A stretch of DNA of 24,644 bases, taken from positions 1 through 24,644 of the forward strand of contig JAJFUH010000151.1 in assembly GCA_021372535.1 (NCBI GenBank). The letters run 5' to 3'. A program made the translations under genes and the position numbers. The stretch's first letter is position 1; the number at the start of each line of letters is the position of its first letter. Positions 13,407-22,894 of the stretch are shown piece by piece. The DNA is from a bacterium. Lineage in GTDB: Bacteria; Latescibacterota; Latescibacteria; Latescibacterales; Latescibacteraceae. A model generated the notes under the pieces. It searched no databases. It worked only from the letters and a program-made list of their open reading frames with translations, and was not told the origin of the DNA.

Positions 13407-16066
13407 CATCAAACGAGATTCGCGGGAGTTTTCTCGGCTATTTCGAGAAAAACGGTCATGCCAGGATAGCCGGTTCGCCCGTTATCCCCTGGGGTGATCC
13501 AACCCTCATGTTCACCAACGCCGGAATGAACCAGTTCAAGGATGTTTTCCTCGGACGTGAGAAGCGGGACTATACACGCGCAACCACCTGCCAGCCCTGT
13601 ATCCGCGCCGGCGGGAAACACAACGACCTCGACGAAGTGGGGCATACGACAAGGCATGGCACATTTCTTGAAATGCTCGGTAACTTCTCCTTCGGCGACT
13701 ATTTCAAGGAAGGCGCCATCGGGTTCGCATGGGAATTCCTGACAAAGGAAATGGGGCTCAATCCCGACCTGCTTTACCCGAGCGTGTATTCAACCGACGA
13801 GGAGGCCTTTGCAATCTGGAGGGATATCATCGGCGTTCCCGCAGGCAGAATCCTCAGGTTCGGCAACATCGAGAAAGGCGACGACGAGAATTTCTGGAGC
13901 ATGGGTACGACCGGTCCCTGCGGCCCGTGCTCGGAAATCTATATCGACCGCGGCGCACAGTACGGTCCCGACGATCCGTACAAGGCGCTCAGTATCGATG
14001 CCCCCCGGTTTCTCGAGCTCTGGAATCTCGTGTTCATGCAGTTCAACCGTAATGAAAGCGGCGTCATGGACCCCCTTCCCAAGCCGTCCATCGATACCGG
14101 TCTCGGCCTCGAACGCATGGCGATGGTCCTGCAGGGCAGGGAAAACATCTTCGAGACCGACATCCTCGGGAAACTCATCCGCCGTATTGAAGAATTTACC
14201 GGAAAAACCTACGCCGAGTCTACCGGTATGCCGTTCAGGGCCGCTGCCGATCATGTCCGCACCCTGAGCTTTGCCATTGCGGATGGCGCGCTTCCCTCCA
14301 ACGAGGGACGCGGGTATGTCCTGCGGCGTATTCTCCGTCGCGCTTCACGGTATCTCCGCAAGCTCGAAGTCCATGAGCCGCTCATATACCGTCTTGTCAG
14401 CGATGTGGTCGATCTCATGGGAGATGCGTATCCGCGGCTCGACGAGCGGGTGGATTATACGGCGATGGTTATCAGGAGCGAGGAGGAGCGGTTCCTCAAG
14501 ACCCTCGACCAGGGAGTCGATCTGTTCGAGGGGCTCGCGGCTGATGTCCGGTCACACGGGGTGCGGGTTATCAGCGGCGAGGACGCATTCAGGCTGTATG
14601 ACACCTTCGGATTCCCCGTTGACCTGACACGGATCATGGCCGAGGAACAGAACCTGACCGTGGACATGGCCGCTTTTGAAAAGGCGATGGAAGCCCAGCG
14701 TATCCGTGCCCGCGAATCTTCCTCATTCCAGGCTGTCGACGACAGCGGTGAACCATGGCAGGAAGTCCCCGGGACGGCCGGGGGTGGTTCGGTTTTCGTT
14801 GGATATGAAAGCGATTCTGCCGAGGCGAATCTTGTCAGGTATCGTGAAAACGGAGATGGCGCTGTCGAGCTCGTGTTCGACAAAACCCCGTTTTATGCCC
14901 TTTCGGGCGGTCAGGTAAATGACACGGGAACTATCGTGCCTCATGATGACGCGTTCGGTCTCCGTGTGAAGGATGTCCGCGATTACCCGCAGGCGGGCAG
15001 AGCGCATATCTGCGAGGTCGAGCGGGGGAAATTTGCCGTCTCCTCGCTCATTTCCGCTCCGGCGCGTCTTTCAATTGCCGGCGGGCCGCGTCATGACACC
15101 GAGCGAAACCACTCGGCGACACATCTGCTCCAGGCGGGGCTTCAGGATGTTCTCGGGAAGCATGTCCGGCAGTCCGGTTCGTTTGTCGACCCCGAGCGGC
15201 TCCGCTTCGATTTCAACCACTTTTCGGCGGTCACCGCAGACGAGCTTGCCCGTGTCGAGGCGTTCGTGAACCGCGCTGTCATCGAGGACTACCCGGTTGT
15301 CATCACGCAGTCGACGCTCGAGGAAGCGCGCTCCATGGGCGCCATGAGCCTCTTCGAGGAGAAGTACGGCGACACGGTGCGGGTCGTGAAGATGGGCGAT
15401 GTATCCCTCGAGCTCTGCGGCGGAACCCATGTTTCGAGAACCGGGCGGATCGGGCTTTTCAGGATCGTGTCCGAGTCCTCGGTTGCTGCCGGGATACGGC
15501 GTATCGAGGCGGTCACCGGCATGCGTTCCTATGAGCTTGCAGCTTCCGAGCTCGGTATTCTCCAGGACATTAACCATCGTCTCAACACCACGGCCGGTGA
15601 TGTTGTCGAGCGGATCGAGAGCCAGGCTGCGAAAATCCGTGAGCTCGAAAAGGAAATCAGGCGCCTCAGAACCGAGGGAGCATTCGGCGGCGGCAGCGAC
15701 ATAATGTCGAACATTGTCGAGGTCGGGGGAGTCAAAGTGGCGTTCGGGCGCATGGATGCTGCCAGTGCGGAAGAGCTCAAGACATTCGCCGATACCATCC
15801 GTGACAGGCTCGGCAGCGGCGTCGGCGTTCTCGGAGCCGCGATTAACGGGAAAGTGTCCATTGTTGCGACGGTGACCGATGATCTTATCAAACAGCGTTC
15901 GCTCAGGGCGGGAGACATAGTCAAAAAAGTCGCCGAGGCGGTGGGCGGAACGGGCGGAGGACGGCCTCACATGGCGATGGCCGGGGGAAAAGATGTCGGG
16001 GCGCTCGATGACGCGCTCGCATCCGTGCCCGGAGTAATTGACGGATTATTGAAAGGAAAGGCATGA
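13403..16066 (+). CDS. alaS: Alanine-tRNA ligase
   Basis: AlaRS charges tRNA(Ala) with alanine and clears mischarged Ser/Gly. The 887-residue length is full. Seen in order: the class II catalytic core ([15 protein letters not shown] and [10 protein letters not shown] near the N-terminus), the editing domain with zinc-site HSATH (H570, H574) and CGGTH (C672, H676), a coiled-coil-like helix near 733-755, and the C-Ala domain with [12 protein letters not shown] near the end. The gene overlaps recA at its start and the GGGP synthase gene at its end by four bases each, so all three may be on one transcript. Confidence 0.98.
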   Translation: MTSNEIRGSFLGYFEKNGHARIAGSPVIPWGDPTLMFTNAGMNQFKDVFLGREKRDYTRATTCQPCIRAGGKHNDLDEVGHTTRHGTFLEMLGNFSFGDYFKEGAIGFAWEFLTKEMGLNPDLLYPSVYSTDEEAFAIWRDIIGVPAGRILRFGNIEKGDDENFWSMGTTGPCGPCSEIYIDRGAQYGPDDPYKALSIDAPRFLELWNLVFMQFNRNESGVMDPLPKPSIDTGLGLERMAMVLQGRENIFETDILGKLIRRIEEFTGKTYAESTGMPFRAAADHVRTLSFAIADGALPSNEGRGYVLRRILRRASRYLRKLEVHEPLIYRLVSDVVDLMGDAYPRLDERVDYTAMVIRSEEERFLKTLDQGVDLFEGLAADVRSHGVRVISGEDAFRLYDTFGFPVDLTRIMAEEQNLTVDMAAFEKAMEAQRIRARESSSFQAVDDSGEPWQEVPGTAGGGSVFVGYESDSAEANLVRYRENGDGAVELVFDKTPFYALSGGQVNDTGTIVPHDDAFGLRVKDVRDYPQAGRAHICEVERGKFAVSSLISAPARLSIAGGPRHDTERNHSATHLLQAGLQDVLGKHVRQSGSFVDPERLRFDFNHFSAVTADELARVEAFVNRAVIEDYPVVITQSTLEEARSMGAMSLFEEKYGDTVRVVKMGDVSLELCGGTHVSRTGRIGLFRIVSESSVAAGIRRIEAVTGMRSYELAASELGILQDINHRLNTTAGDVVERIESQAAKIRELEKEIRRLRTEGAFGGGSDIMSNIVEVGGVKVAFGRMDAASAEELKTFADTIRDRLGSGVGVLGAAINGKVSIVATVTDDLIKQRSLRAGDIVKKVAEAVGGTGGGRPHMAMAGGKDVGALDDALASVPGVIDGLLKGKA

Positions 16067-16824
16067 CTTTTCACAGCCGGATGACCGTATACAGCTATCT
16101 TCTGGAAGTCAGGGATAAAAAGGGCGCGGGATTTCTCGTGCTCATGGACCCCGACCGTTCTTCTCCGCGCCTTGTTGCCGAACAGGCAGTGAAGTGCAGG
16201 GATGCCGGAGTGGATGCTCTTCTTATCGGAACGAGCCTCATGATGACGAACGGGTTTCAGGATACGGTACAGGCGGCAAGTGAAGCGATCGATATACCCG
16301 TCATCATTTTTCCCGGCGGGAAATCCCAGGTATGTGAAAAGGCGGATGCGATCCTCTTTCTTTCGCTCCTCTCGGGCCGTAATCCCGATTTTATCATCGG
16401 GGAACAGGTGCGGAGCGCTCCGCTTATTAAAAGCATGGGGCTCGAAGCGATATCCACGGCGTATCTTATTGTCGAGTCGGGGCGGATGACCTCGGTCGAA
16501 TACATGTCGAACACCAAGCCGATACCCTCTGACAAGCCCGACATCGCGGTTGCCCATGCCATGACCGCGGAGATATTCGGCATGAAGATAGTGTATCTCG
16601 AGGCGGGTAGCGGCGCCGCGAAACCCGTTCCCGACGAGATGATCAGGCAGGTCGCCGCGGAGGTCGGCATTCCCGTCATGGTCGGCGGTGGCATCAGGAG
16701 CGCCGAAACGGTTTCCGCGAAGGTCGATGCGGGCGCTTCGTTCATCGTTGTCGGAAACCACCTCGAAAACAGCGATAATTTTTCGGATCTTGTTTCGTTT
16801 GTCAAAGCAGCGCACACCCTGTAA
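16063..16824 (+). CDS. Geranylgeranylglyceryl phosphate synthase family protein (group II-like)
   Basis: The GGGPS/PcrB family joins sn-glycerol-1-phosphate to a prenyl diphosphate through an ether bond, the first step of archaeal-type lipids; some bacteria carry group II members of uncertain product. The 253-residue TIM-barrel protein shows D29-P-D31, G56-T-S58, F83-P-G-G86, Y178-L-E-A-G-S-G-A, G208-G-G-I-R and G231-N-H-L-E-N, which bind phosphate and the diphosphate end. It is longer than Bacillus PcrB (about 228 residues) and closer to archaeal/FCB forms. The prenyl chain length cannot be read. The ATG overlaps the alaS stop, so translation is coupled. A G1P dehydrogenase partner is not in the window. 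Confidence 0.9.
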   Translation: MTFHSRMTVYSYLLEVRDKKGAGFLVLMDPDRSSPRLVAEQAVKCRDAGVDALLIGTSLMMTNGFQDTVQAASEAIDIPVIIFPGGKSQVCEKADAILFLSLLSGRNPDFIIGEQVRSAPLIKSMGLEAISTAYLIVESGRMTSVEYMSNTKPIPSDKPDIAVAHAMTAEIFGMKIVYLEAGSGAAKPVPDEMIRQVAAEVGIPVMVGGGIRSAETVSAKVDAGASFIVVGNHLENSDNFSDLVSFVKAAHTL

Positions 16825-16831
16825 CGTGCTT

Positions 16832-16847
16832 TCACCCTCACGGGTGA
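16832..16847 (+). terminator. Weak hairpin after the GGGP synthase gene
   Basis: TCACCC pairs with GGGTGA around a four-base loop, followed by TTCCGGATTTTTA. The T-run is offset, so it is at best a leaky terminator. It may only reduce read-through into the next gene. Confidence 0.35.
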
Positions 16848-16880
16848 TTCCGGATTTTTACTGAGGGCAGGTACATACGC

Positions 16881-17624
16881 ATGATGATTGACCTGCACAG
16901 CCACGTTCTTCATGCTGTGGACGATGGCGCCACTTCGCTTGAGATGGCGCTCGATATGCTCCGGAACGCCATTGATTCCGGAATCCAGGTCATTGCTGCC
17001 ACCCCCCATATCCTCGATGGTCTCCAGATCGGATACGAAGAAACCATAGTTGCCCGGTTCCGCGATTTATCACAGTCTGTTATCGATAATAAGCTCGATA
17101 TCGATGTCTATCTCGCTTCGGAGATACATTTCCAGTTCGGCATGGAAGATATTATCGAAAGCAGCATCGGGACATACCGTGGGCTCGGGAAATATTTCCT
17201 TGTCGAAACACCGCTGACCCATTATCCGAAACGGTTCGAAGATGTCCTGGAACAGGTTTTGAACCGCGGCAAAAAGCCCATTCTGGCTCATCCCGAGCGT
17301 GTCAGTCCGCTGATGGATGATTTCGATACGATCTCACGGCTTGTGCAAAACGGTGTTCTCATGCAGGTGAATTCGGGAAGTATAACCGGAAGATTCGGAA
17401 ACAAGATCGCCTCGTTTGCCTTGCAGCTGATCGACCGGGGACTCGTTCATTTCATCGCTTCGGACGCCCATTCGACCAACCGGCGCGGTTTCACTCTTGC
17501 CGAGGCCAGGATTATTGTCGAGGAACAATACGGCGATGATATTGCCGAGAGGCTCTTCTTTACCAATCCCCGGAGTGTACTCTTTTCAGAGACTGTCGAA
17601 CATATCAGGCCTGTCATGACCTGA
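16881..17624 (+). CDS. CpsB/YwqE-type PHP-domain phosphatase
   Basis: This 247-residue protein belongs to the CpsB/CapC/YwqE branch of PHP phosphoesterases, metal-dependent enzymes that in Firmicutes dephosphorylate tyrosine kinases controlling capsule or exopolysaccharide export. The metal ligands are all visible: DLHSH (H6, H8), DDGA (14-17), ATPH (H43), SEIH (E81), LAHPER (H137) and SDAH (D195, H197), plus the family-typical MQVNSGSITGRFG. No tyrosine kinase or polysaccharide gene is nearby, so the substrate is unclear. GAGGGCAG precedes ATG 16881; a second ATG at 16884 is equally possible. coaB-like follows after 44 bases on the same strand. Confidence 0.9.
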   Translation: MMIDLHSHVLHAVDDGATSLEMALDMLRNAIDSGIQVIAATPHILDGLQIGYEETIVARFRDLSQSVIDNKLDIDVYLASEIHFQFGMEDIIESSIGTYRGLGKYFLVETPLTHYPKRFEDVLEQVLNRGKKPILAHPERVSPLMDDFDTISRLVQNGVLMQVNSGSITGRFGNKIASFALQLIDRGLVHFIASDAHSTNRRGFTLAEARIIVEEQYGDDIAERLFFTNPRSVLFSETVEHIRPVMT

Positions 17625-17668
17625 ACGGAAACACTCCGTCACACTTCCGCACGGGAGGGGACAGACAC

Positions 17669-18343
17669 ATGAGCGACCGGAGTACCGGGCCGGGACATGT
17701 CCTCGTTACTTCAGGCCCCACCAGGGCCTATTTCGACCGTATCCGCTACATCGCGAACACCTCGACCGGGGCTCTCGGAGCACGTATCGTCGAGGCGCTT
17801 CTGTCACGGGGGATACCGGTGGTTCATCTGTACGGCGCGGGAAGCGAACGGCCTGCAGCCGGTGATGCCAGCCTCCTCGAATCACGAGAGGTGGTCACTG
17901 TCGATGATCTGATCGATGCGCTCAGGACGGCTGCTCACGGCAGGGAAATCAGGGCGGTGGTGCATGCGATGGCTGTTCTCGACTATATGCCCGGGACGAT
18001 GATCGACGGTAAAAAATCATCGGGCGACGATTTCTGGGATGTTCGTCTCGTCCGTACCCCCAAGGTGATCGGCCTTATCAGGGAAATCATGCCCGGCGCC
18101 CTGACCGTGGGATTCAAGCTCGAAAGCGGCATCCCTGAGGATGACCTGATCGACCGTGCCGCGGCGCTCCTTGACCGGTATGCGCTCGACCTCGTTGTAG
18201 CCAACATGTTCGAGCGTGTCGGTGATGACTGTCACGAGGCTTTTTTTGTCGGGCCGGGAAGGAAGATTCTCGCCGCCGTTTCGTCGAAGAGCGATATTGC
18301 GGCGAAGCTCGCCGGTTTTATCGAGGAAAGGCTGGCATGGTGA
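17669..18343 (+). CDS. coaB: Stand-alone CoaB-like phosphopantothenate-cysteine ligase
   Basis: The family (DFP C-terminal domain) joins 4'-phosphopantothenate to cysteine for coenzyme A. The 224-residue protein carries VLVTSGPTRAYFDRIRYIAN then TSTGALG (equivalent to 'TAGPTREPIDPVRYISN..SSGKMG' in CoaBC; Asn30 matches the key asparagine), AMAVLDYMP, a GKKSSGD loop (K115/K116) that should contact the acyl-phosphate intermediate, and LDLVVANM. It lacks the CoaC flavoprotein half found in most bacteria, as in Streptococcus/Enterococcus split CoaB. GGAGGGG lies eight bases before the ATG. The stop is overlapped by the next gene. The loop sequences depart somewhat from CoaBC, so a paralogue with another substrate is possible. 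Confidence 0.82.
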   Translation: MSDRSTGPGHVLVTSGPTRAYFDRIRYIANTSTGALGARIVEALLSRGIPVVHLYGAGSERPAAGDASLLESREVVTVDDLIDALRTAAHGREIRAVVHAMAVLDYMPGTMIDGKKSSGDDFWDVRLVRTPKVIGLIREIMPGALTVGFKLESGIPEDDLIDRAAALLDRYALDLVVANMFERVGDDCHEAFFVGPGRKILAAVSSKSDIAAKLAGFIEERLAW

Positions 18344-19965
18344 ACGAAGATTACCTGACATACTGGGGTCTGAATAAGCCACCGTTCTCGCTGACCCCCG
18401 ATCCCGAAATGCTCTACCTGTCCGGACAGCATTCGGAATGTCTCATGCGGCTCAAATATGCCATCTTTTCGCACAAGGGCGGCGCTCTCCTTGTTTCGGA
18501 TACCGCCGGTAACGGGAAAACCTCGGTGCTTTCCCGCCTGACCAAAGACCTCAATGAATACTACTCCGGCAGGGTGAAAGTCGCCTTTATCGACCATCCT
18601 ACCCTGACCCCGATAGAGATGCTCGGAGAAATCGCCCACCAGCTCGGCGCCGAGCTTCATACCACCGAGAAAATCCGGGCGCTCAACTTTCTCCGCGACC
18701 GCCTTTTTTCACTCTACAACGACAATATCAAAGTCGTCGTGATCGTCGACGAGGGACAGATGCTCAAGGATCGCGCCGACCTGCTCGGAGAGCTCAGAAT
18801 ACTGTTGAATTTCTGTGTGTCCGATTCGTTTCTGCTGACATTCATTTTTTCCGGCCAGAAACCCCTCGATACGGTGCTCAGGGAAACGCCCGAATTCTGG
18901 CAGCGCCTGCCGGTGCGTTTTTTCCTCAAAAACCTCGATTATGAGGACACACGGGCCCTCGTTCGGTTCAGGCTCGGAAAGGTCGGAAGAACCGATGATA
19001 TTTTTACCGAAGAGGGTTACGAGGGGATTTATAACTATTCGGAAGGATGCCCCCGCATCATCTGCTCTGTGGCCGATCTCTGTCTTATCGTCGGCTTTGC
19101 AAAGGGTGCGCGGCGTATCGGGTTCGTCGAGGTTTCAACCGCCTGCCGTGATATGGAATCTTCCGGCGACGGATTCCATTACTATGCATACCTGAAATCT
19201 CAGCAGCACACTCCTTCTCAAAAGTCGGAATCGGCTCAGCCGTCCGGGAAAACGGTACCTGTTCCGAAACGGGAAAAACACGACGCCGCACCGGTTGTTT
19301 CCGGAGGGAAATCTTCTTCCGGCCTCGGGCCTCCTCTTGCCGATATTCAGTCCGTCTCATGCCCGTCCTGTGCCGAAGCCAACCCGAAAGAGCGGAAGTT
19401 CTGCCAGAAGTGCAAATCCCCGCTTTACCGGAAATGCCCCGCCTGTTTGACGCTGATCGATACGGTCTCTAATATCTGCCCGGTCTGCCAGGCCGATATT
19501 GACATCGAAAAAGACGCTCTGGTGAAGCGCGTTCAGCAGATTCTTAATAAATACGACATTCTCGACAGCGGGACCCGGATATGGCTTGATGCGAAAGATA
19601 TCGAGCTCAGGAAAGACGAGCTGGTCATGATCATTTTCCCCCGCGGCAACCTGCTGAGCGACGGCCCGGTCGTATTCAGCACATCGAATACCACCACATC
19701 ATCGAGAGAGTCCTGCGACATTCTCCTTACCGACAGGCGGCTCATCATTTTTTTCGCCGGAAAGAAAACCGTCGGCACCGACCTTATCCGTATCGATTCA
19801 TGCATGCACATCGATACCGGAAAGTTTCTCGGACGCCGCCGCGCACTCCTCATGGTTTCGTTCGGCGGCAGCATGTATCGTATCTCCCTCCCCTTCGGCT
19901 CCCGTAAAAACAGGGAAATCTTCGAGACGGTCTCTTCGTTTATCCAGAAAATGATGCTCAAGTGA
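18337..19965 (+). CDS. ExeA-like AAA ATPase fused to double zinc ribbon and PH-like domain
   Basis: Three regions are visible in 542 residues. Residues 1-275 match the ExeA/GspA-MshM type AAA ATPase (YWGLNKPPFSLTPDPEMLYL), with P-loop DTAGNGKT (55-62), Walker B VVVIVDEGQ (133-141) and an arginine-rich 'FWQRLPVRF' near 187-195; the first P-loop glycine is Asp55, which is unusual. After a low-complexity linker come four CxxC pairs: C342/C345, C356/C359, C367/C370, C381/C384, a double zinc ribbon. Residues about 405-540 (ILLTDRRLIIFFAG) look like a bacterial PH-like domain. No secretin, pilus or peptidoglycan-binding gene is adjacent, so an ExeA role in secretion is not implied. ATG overlaps the coaB-like stop by seven bases, implying coupling. 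Function unknown. Confidence 0.8.
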   Translation: MVNEDYLTYWGLNKPPFSLTPDPEMLYLSGQHSECLMRLKYAIFSHKGGALLVSDTAGNGKTSVLSRLTKDLNEYYSGRVKVAFIDHPTLTPIEMLGEIAHQLGAELHTTEKIRALNFLRDRLFSLYNDNIKVVVIVDEGQMLKDRADLLGELRILLNFCVSDSFLLTFIFSGQKPLDTVLRETPEFWQRLPVRFFLKNLDYEDTRALVRFRLGKVGRTDDIFTEEGYEGIYNYSEGCPRIICSVADLCLIVGFAKGARRIGFVEVSTACRDMESSGDGFHYYAYLKSQQHTPSQKSESAQPSGKTVPVPKREKHDAAPVVSGGKSSSGLGPPLADIQSVSCPSCAEANPKERKFCQKCKSPLYRKCPACLTLIDTVSNICPVCQADIDIEKDALVKRVQQILNKYDILDSGTRIWLDAKDIELRKDELVMIIFPRGNLLSDGPVVFSTSNTTTSSRESCDILLTDRRLIIFFAGKKTVGTDLIRIDSCMHIDTGKFLGRRRALLMVSFGGSMYRISLPFGSRKNREIFETVSSFIQKMMLK

Positions 19966-19983
19966 TTTGATTAAAAAAAGTGG

Positions 19984-20013
19984 CAAAGGGACAGAGGGAC
20001 AAAGGGACAGAGG
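19984..20013. repeat. Short tandem repeat between convergent genes
   Basis: CAAAGGGACAGAGG occurs at 19984-19997 and again at 20000-20013, a 16-base period. It lies in the gap between the ATPase gene (plus) and the patatin gene (minus). No classical terminator stem is visible in that gap. Confidence 0.6.
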
Positions 20014-20062
20014 ATTTTGCGATTATATCTTGAGTTATGCGGATAATCATGAAAATCGCGGT

Positions 20063-22705
20063 TCAGAATTCCCAGCCGGCCGACATGTATAACCGGTCGT
20101 CGCCTTCGGATGTAATACCCCAGCCCAGGCTGATCGGCCCTCCGGGTGTGGCAAACGACCCCATGATTCCGTAGGCTTGGAGAAACGTCTCCTTGGTGAT
20201 GTGCTCGCCTTTCTGCCAGACATTTCCGAAACTGTAGCTCAGGTCGAGGTAGAAGTACTTCGGTACGAAAAGACGGTATGCTGCCTTTGCGACCGCGAGA
20301 CGGTTACCGTATTTTTCTTCATCCGCAAGTCCGGGGAAATCGGCATAAAAGTGCGAACCGGTGCTTTCGTGGTCGTAGCAGTTGAGCCGTGAGGGATGCC
20401 CGCCGAGCGTGAACGACTCGATTTCGGGCAATGAGGGGTCCGCCGAGCCGAGAAAAAACGATCCCGAGAACGTATGGCGTCTGTTGTATGTCTGCACCAT
20501 GCTCCCTCCCCAGTACAGCTTCACGAACTGTTCGGTTCCCCCGATGATTTCTTCGGTGGTTTCGATATAGATGAGGTTGAGCTTGCCCCTCCGGGGAAAC
20601 GGGTATTGGTCGTAACTATCGATCAGAGAGCGCAGTACAAAACTGCGAAGCTCCTTTTTTTCCCCCTTCAGGGAAGAGGAAGGGTCTGTCTTGAGCCAGA
20701 GGGTTTCCGTTTTAAGCTGTATCACGGCGTTTCCAAGCTTATCCATCTGCTGGCCGATTGAAAATATCGCCCCGTAACGGTCGTCCTTGTAATCGGACTT
20801 GAACGAATGATCGGCATAGAGGGGACGCAGCCGGAAATTCTTGTAAAATTTTATCTCGTATGTCAGCAGTGTGCTGTAAATCCGGTCGTTTCTGCTTTCG
20901 AGCATGAGCAGCCGTTTTCTCCCGCCGATCTGAAACGTTCCGGCAAGCTGGTTGCCGAAACCAAGAATATTTTCGCGTGAAAACGTGATTTTGCCTTCCG
21001 TGTGATACATTTCATCATAATTGAGTCCGAGCCTGGTCACCGTCCAGTTTTTCTCTTTCATGTGAATGTACAGCCGTACGCCGTCCTCGTAATATTCGAC
21101 ATCCGGATATATCCATTCGAAAAAATTGGTGCCGTATAGGTTTTCCAGTGAGGACATCACCATGGAAAGGTTGAACGGATCCCCCGGTTTCAATTCGAGC
21201 TCACGAAGAATTGTCGTATTACGGGTCTTTATATTGCTGTCCAGCACTATATCGGTAAGCTGCGGGACTGCCGCTGTTACGGTGAGTGTTCCGGGCGGCT
21301 GATTTATTTCGGTGCCGGTCACATGGGTAAACGATAAGCCTTCCGAGCGGATAAGCCGTATTTCGCTGTCGACTTTCTCGATTACCTCCTGCATGAGAAG
21401 CGGACGGTCGGTTTCCGTAGGCAGGGTAACACTTTTGTTGATGATCTCGTCCTGGTTACGGCCTTGTATTACGAGAACGACAGTTGCGGGAACAGGTATC
21501 AGGGTCAGGGCGAGTGTTCCCTCCGCGGTGTCGAGATCGGCGCTTACCGAACAGTAGCGTCCGGATTGCCAGAGACTTTCCAGGCCGGCGGCGATTTGCC
21601 AGAAGAATGTCGTCTCCCCGGCTGTTACAAACGATGACAGGGTTGTACGGACAAACGATTCGTCTTCTCCGGGTGCTACAGTGATTGAATCGACAACCGT
21701 TTTGCGGCAGGCGGAGGATTTGAGTTCCAGTGAATCCATGAGGGCCGGAACAGCCTGTAACGCGGCCTGCCTTCCTTTTTCCACCATTTCGTGGATGGAG
21801 CCGAAATCTGTCGAGGAAAATTCATCGACATCGGGACTGATGACGAAGTCGGCGAAGTTTTTTGAATACCGCGTCATGTTTCTCATGGGGATGCTGGTTA
21901 CCTGGTCTGCCACATTGAAAGCATTGTCAAGTTCTCCGATAGCATGCATACTCTCCTCGACCACCGATGCGATGATAAAATCGGAGCCCATATCGCGGAC
22001 AACCTGAACGGGCAGGTTATCGACCAGACCGCCATCGACAAGAAGCTTGTTTCCCCATTCGACCGGGGTAAACAGGAGCGGAACCGTGCTCGAAGCCTGA
22101 ATGGCCCGCGCGAGATTCCCTTCGGCGAGAACTTCCTTTGTCCCGGTATTGAGATTGGTAGCGACCGATCTGAACGGTATGGGGAGCTGATCGAAATTTT
22201 TCCGGCATTCGTATGTCGGGCCGAGGCAGAACCATGCGAGCGTGGTAGCATAATGCTGTCCCGAGGAAAGACTCGAGGGGATTTTTGCGTTCAGTCCCTC
22301 GAACCTGAGCTCGAAGAGGGGCCAGTCGTACATCTCTTTCGAGCTGATATATGCGCTGCGCCGCCTCGGAGAGCTGCTCATGGCGGTTGACCAGTCGGTA
22401 TTCTCGAATCTGTTGATCAGATACTCCGTGCTGTATCCCGCGGCATAGAGACCGCCGACAAGACTTCCCATGGATGTGCCTGCGATACGTTCTACCCGGA
22501 TACCCATATTGTTCAGCACTTCGATGACACCGAGGTGAGCGATTCCCCGCGCTCCACCGCCGGATAAAGCGAGACCGATCACGGGTCGCGTTTTTTCAGG
22601 GAAGCGTTCAACCATCCTGCCGTTTTCATACGTGATGCTGAATGTCTCGGCATGAGCTGCGCCCGTCACGAGAAAGGCAAGGAGAAGTGCGGAAGGCAGA
22701 TTCAC
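20063..22705 (-). CDS. Patatin-like phospholipase fused to outer-membrane barrel (type Vd-like)
   Basis: The protein (880 residues from the chosen start) has a signal peptide ending AHA-19, then a patatin domain with oxyanion loop GGGARG (49-54), nucleophile G76-T-S78-M-G and catalytic D224 in DGG. From about residue 320 come POTRA-like segments and a BamA/TamA-type beta-barrel ending in GWEF, with the C-terminal phenylalanine used for outer-membrane insertion. This resembles PlpD-type (type Vd) autotransporters, where the lipase passes through or is displayed by its own barrel. It is longer than PlpD (about 730). I prefer GTG 22705 because GGAGG lies four bases upstream and the signal peptide starts there; an upstream ATG (22759) would add 18 residues that do not look like a signal. 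Lipase substrate is unknown. Confidence 0.9.
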   Translation of the reverse strand: MNLPSALLLAFLVTGAAHAETFSITYENGRMVERFPEKTRPVIGLALSGGGARGIAHLGVIEVLNNMGIRVERIAGTSMGSLVGGLYAAGYSTEYLINRFENTDWSTAMSSSPRRRSAYISSKEMYDWPLFELRFEGLNAKIPSSLSSGQHYATTLAWFCLGPTYECRKNFDQLPIPFRSVATNLNTGTKEVLAEGNLARAIQASSTVPLLFTPVEWGNKLLVDGGLVDNLPVQVVRDMGSDFIIASVVEESMHAIGELDNAFNVADQVTSIPMRNMTRYSKNFADFVISPDVDEFSSTDFGSIHEMVEKGRQAALQAVPALMDSLELKSSACRKTVVDSITVAPGEDESFVRTTLSSFVTAGETTFFWQIAAGLESLWQSGRYCSVSADLDTAEGTLALTLIPVPATVVLVIQGRNQDEIINKSVTLPTETDRPLLMQEVIEKVDSEIRLIRSEGLSFTHVTGTEINQPPGTLTVTAAVPQLTDIVLDSNIKTRNTTILRELELKPGDPFNLSMVMSSLENLYGTNFFEWIYPDVEYYEDGVRLYIHMKEKNWTVTRLGLNYDEMYHTEGKITFSRENILGFGNQLAGTFQIGGRKRLLMLESRNDRIYSTLLTYEIKFYKNFRLRPLYADHSFKSDYKDDRYGAIFSIGQQMDKLGNAVIQLKTETLWLKTDPSSSLKGEKKELRSFVLRSLIDSYDQYPFPRRGKLNLIYIETTEEIIGGTEQFVKLYWGGSMVQTYNRRHTFSGSFFLGSADPSLPEIESFTLGGHPSRLNCYDHESTGSHFYADFPGLADEEKYGNRLAVAKAAYRLFVPKYFYLDLSYSFGNVWQKGEHITKETFLQAYGIMGSFATPGGPISLGWGITSEGDDRLYMSAGWEF

Positions 22706-22730
22706 TGTTCCTCCGTGAACCTTGTGAAAA

Positions 22731-22759
22731 ATCCTGTAAGAGTGGATAAAACCTGTCAA
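22731..22759 (-). promoter_or_regulatory. Possible promoter of the patatin gene
   Basis: On the minus strand a perfect TTGACA (22754-22759) is followed after 17 bases by CAGGAT (22731-22736), a poor -10. The implied leader to GTG 22705 is short. It supports the GTG start, since transcription would begin inside the longer open frame. Confidence 0.4.
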
Positions 22760-22762
22760 GGG

Positions 22763-22779
22763 TCAGCACGGAGTGCTGA
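22763..22779. promoter_or_regulatory. Hairpin or operator-like inverted repeat upstream of the patatin promoter
   Basis: TCAGCAC-GGA-GTGCTGA is a perfect 7-bp inverted repeat just upstream of the -35. It lies about 115 bases after the comEC stop on the minus strand but lacks a T-run in that direction, so an operator or activator site is as likely as a terminator. Confidence 0.4.
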
Positions 22780-22894
22780 TTTACATGCCCGTGGCAGCGA
22801 ACAGACAACATATTTCATAACCGGGCGCATGAAAAGAGACTTTTTCATCACCCTCTCATAAGATTATCCGGTTTATCACAGCTAATATACCATG

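Noticed and set aside
15071-16815. Two long minus-strand open frames opposite alaS and the GGGP synthase gene
   Set aside because: Both mirror well-identified genes codon for codon and have no protein family character.
18337-19100. Type II secretion ATPase ExeA proper
   Set aside because: The N-terminal half fits the family, but there is no ExeB/secretin neighbour, no peptidoglycan-binding domain and the C-terminal half is different, so a secretion role is not supported.
19966-20062. Possible CRISPR-like or minisatellite array in the convergent gap
   Set aside because: Only two units of a 14-base repeat are present, with no spacers of regular length and no cas gene.
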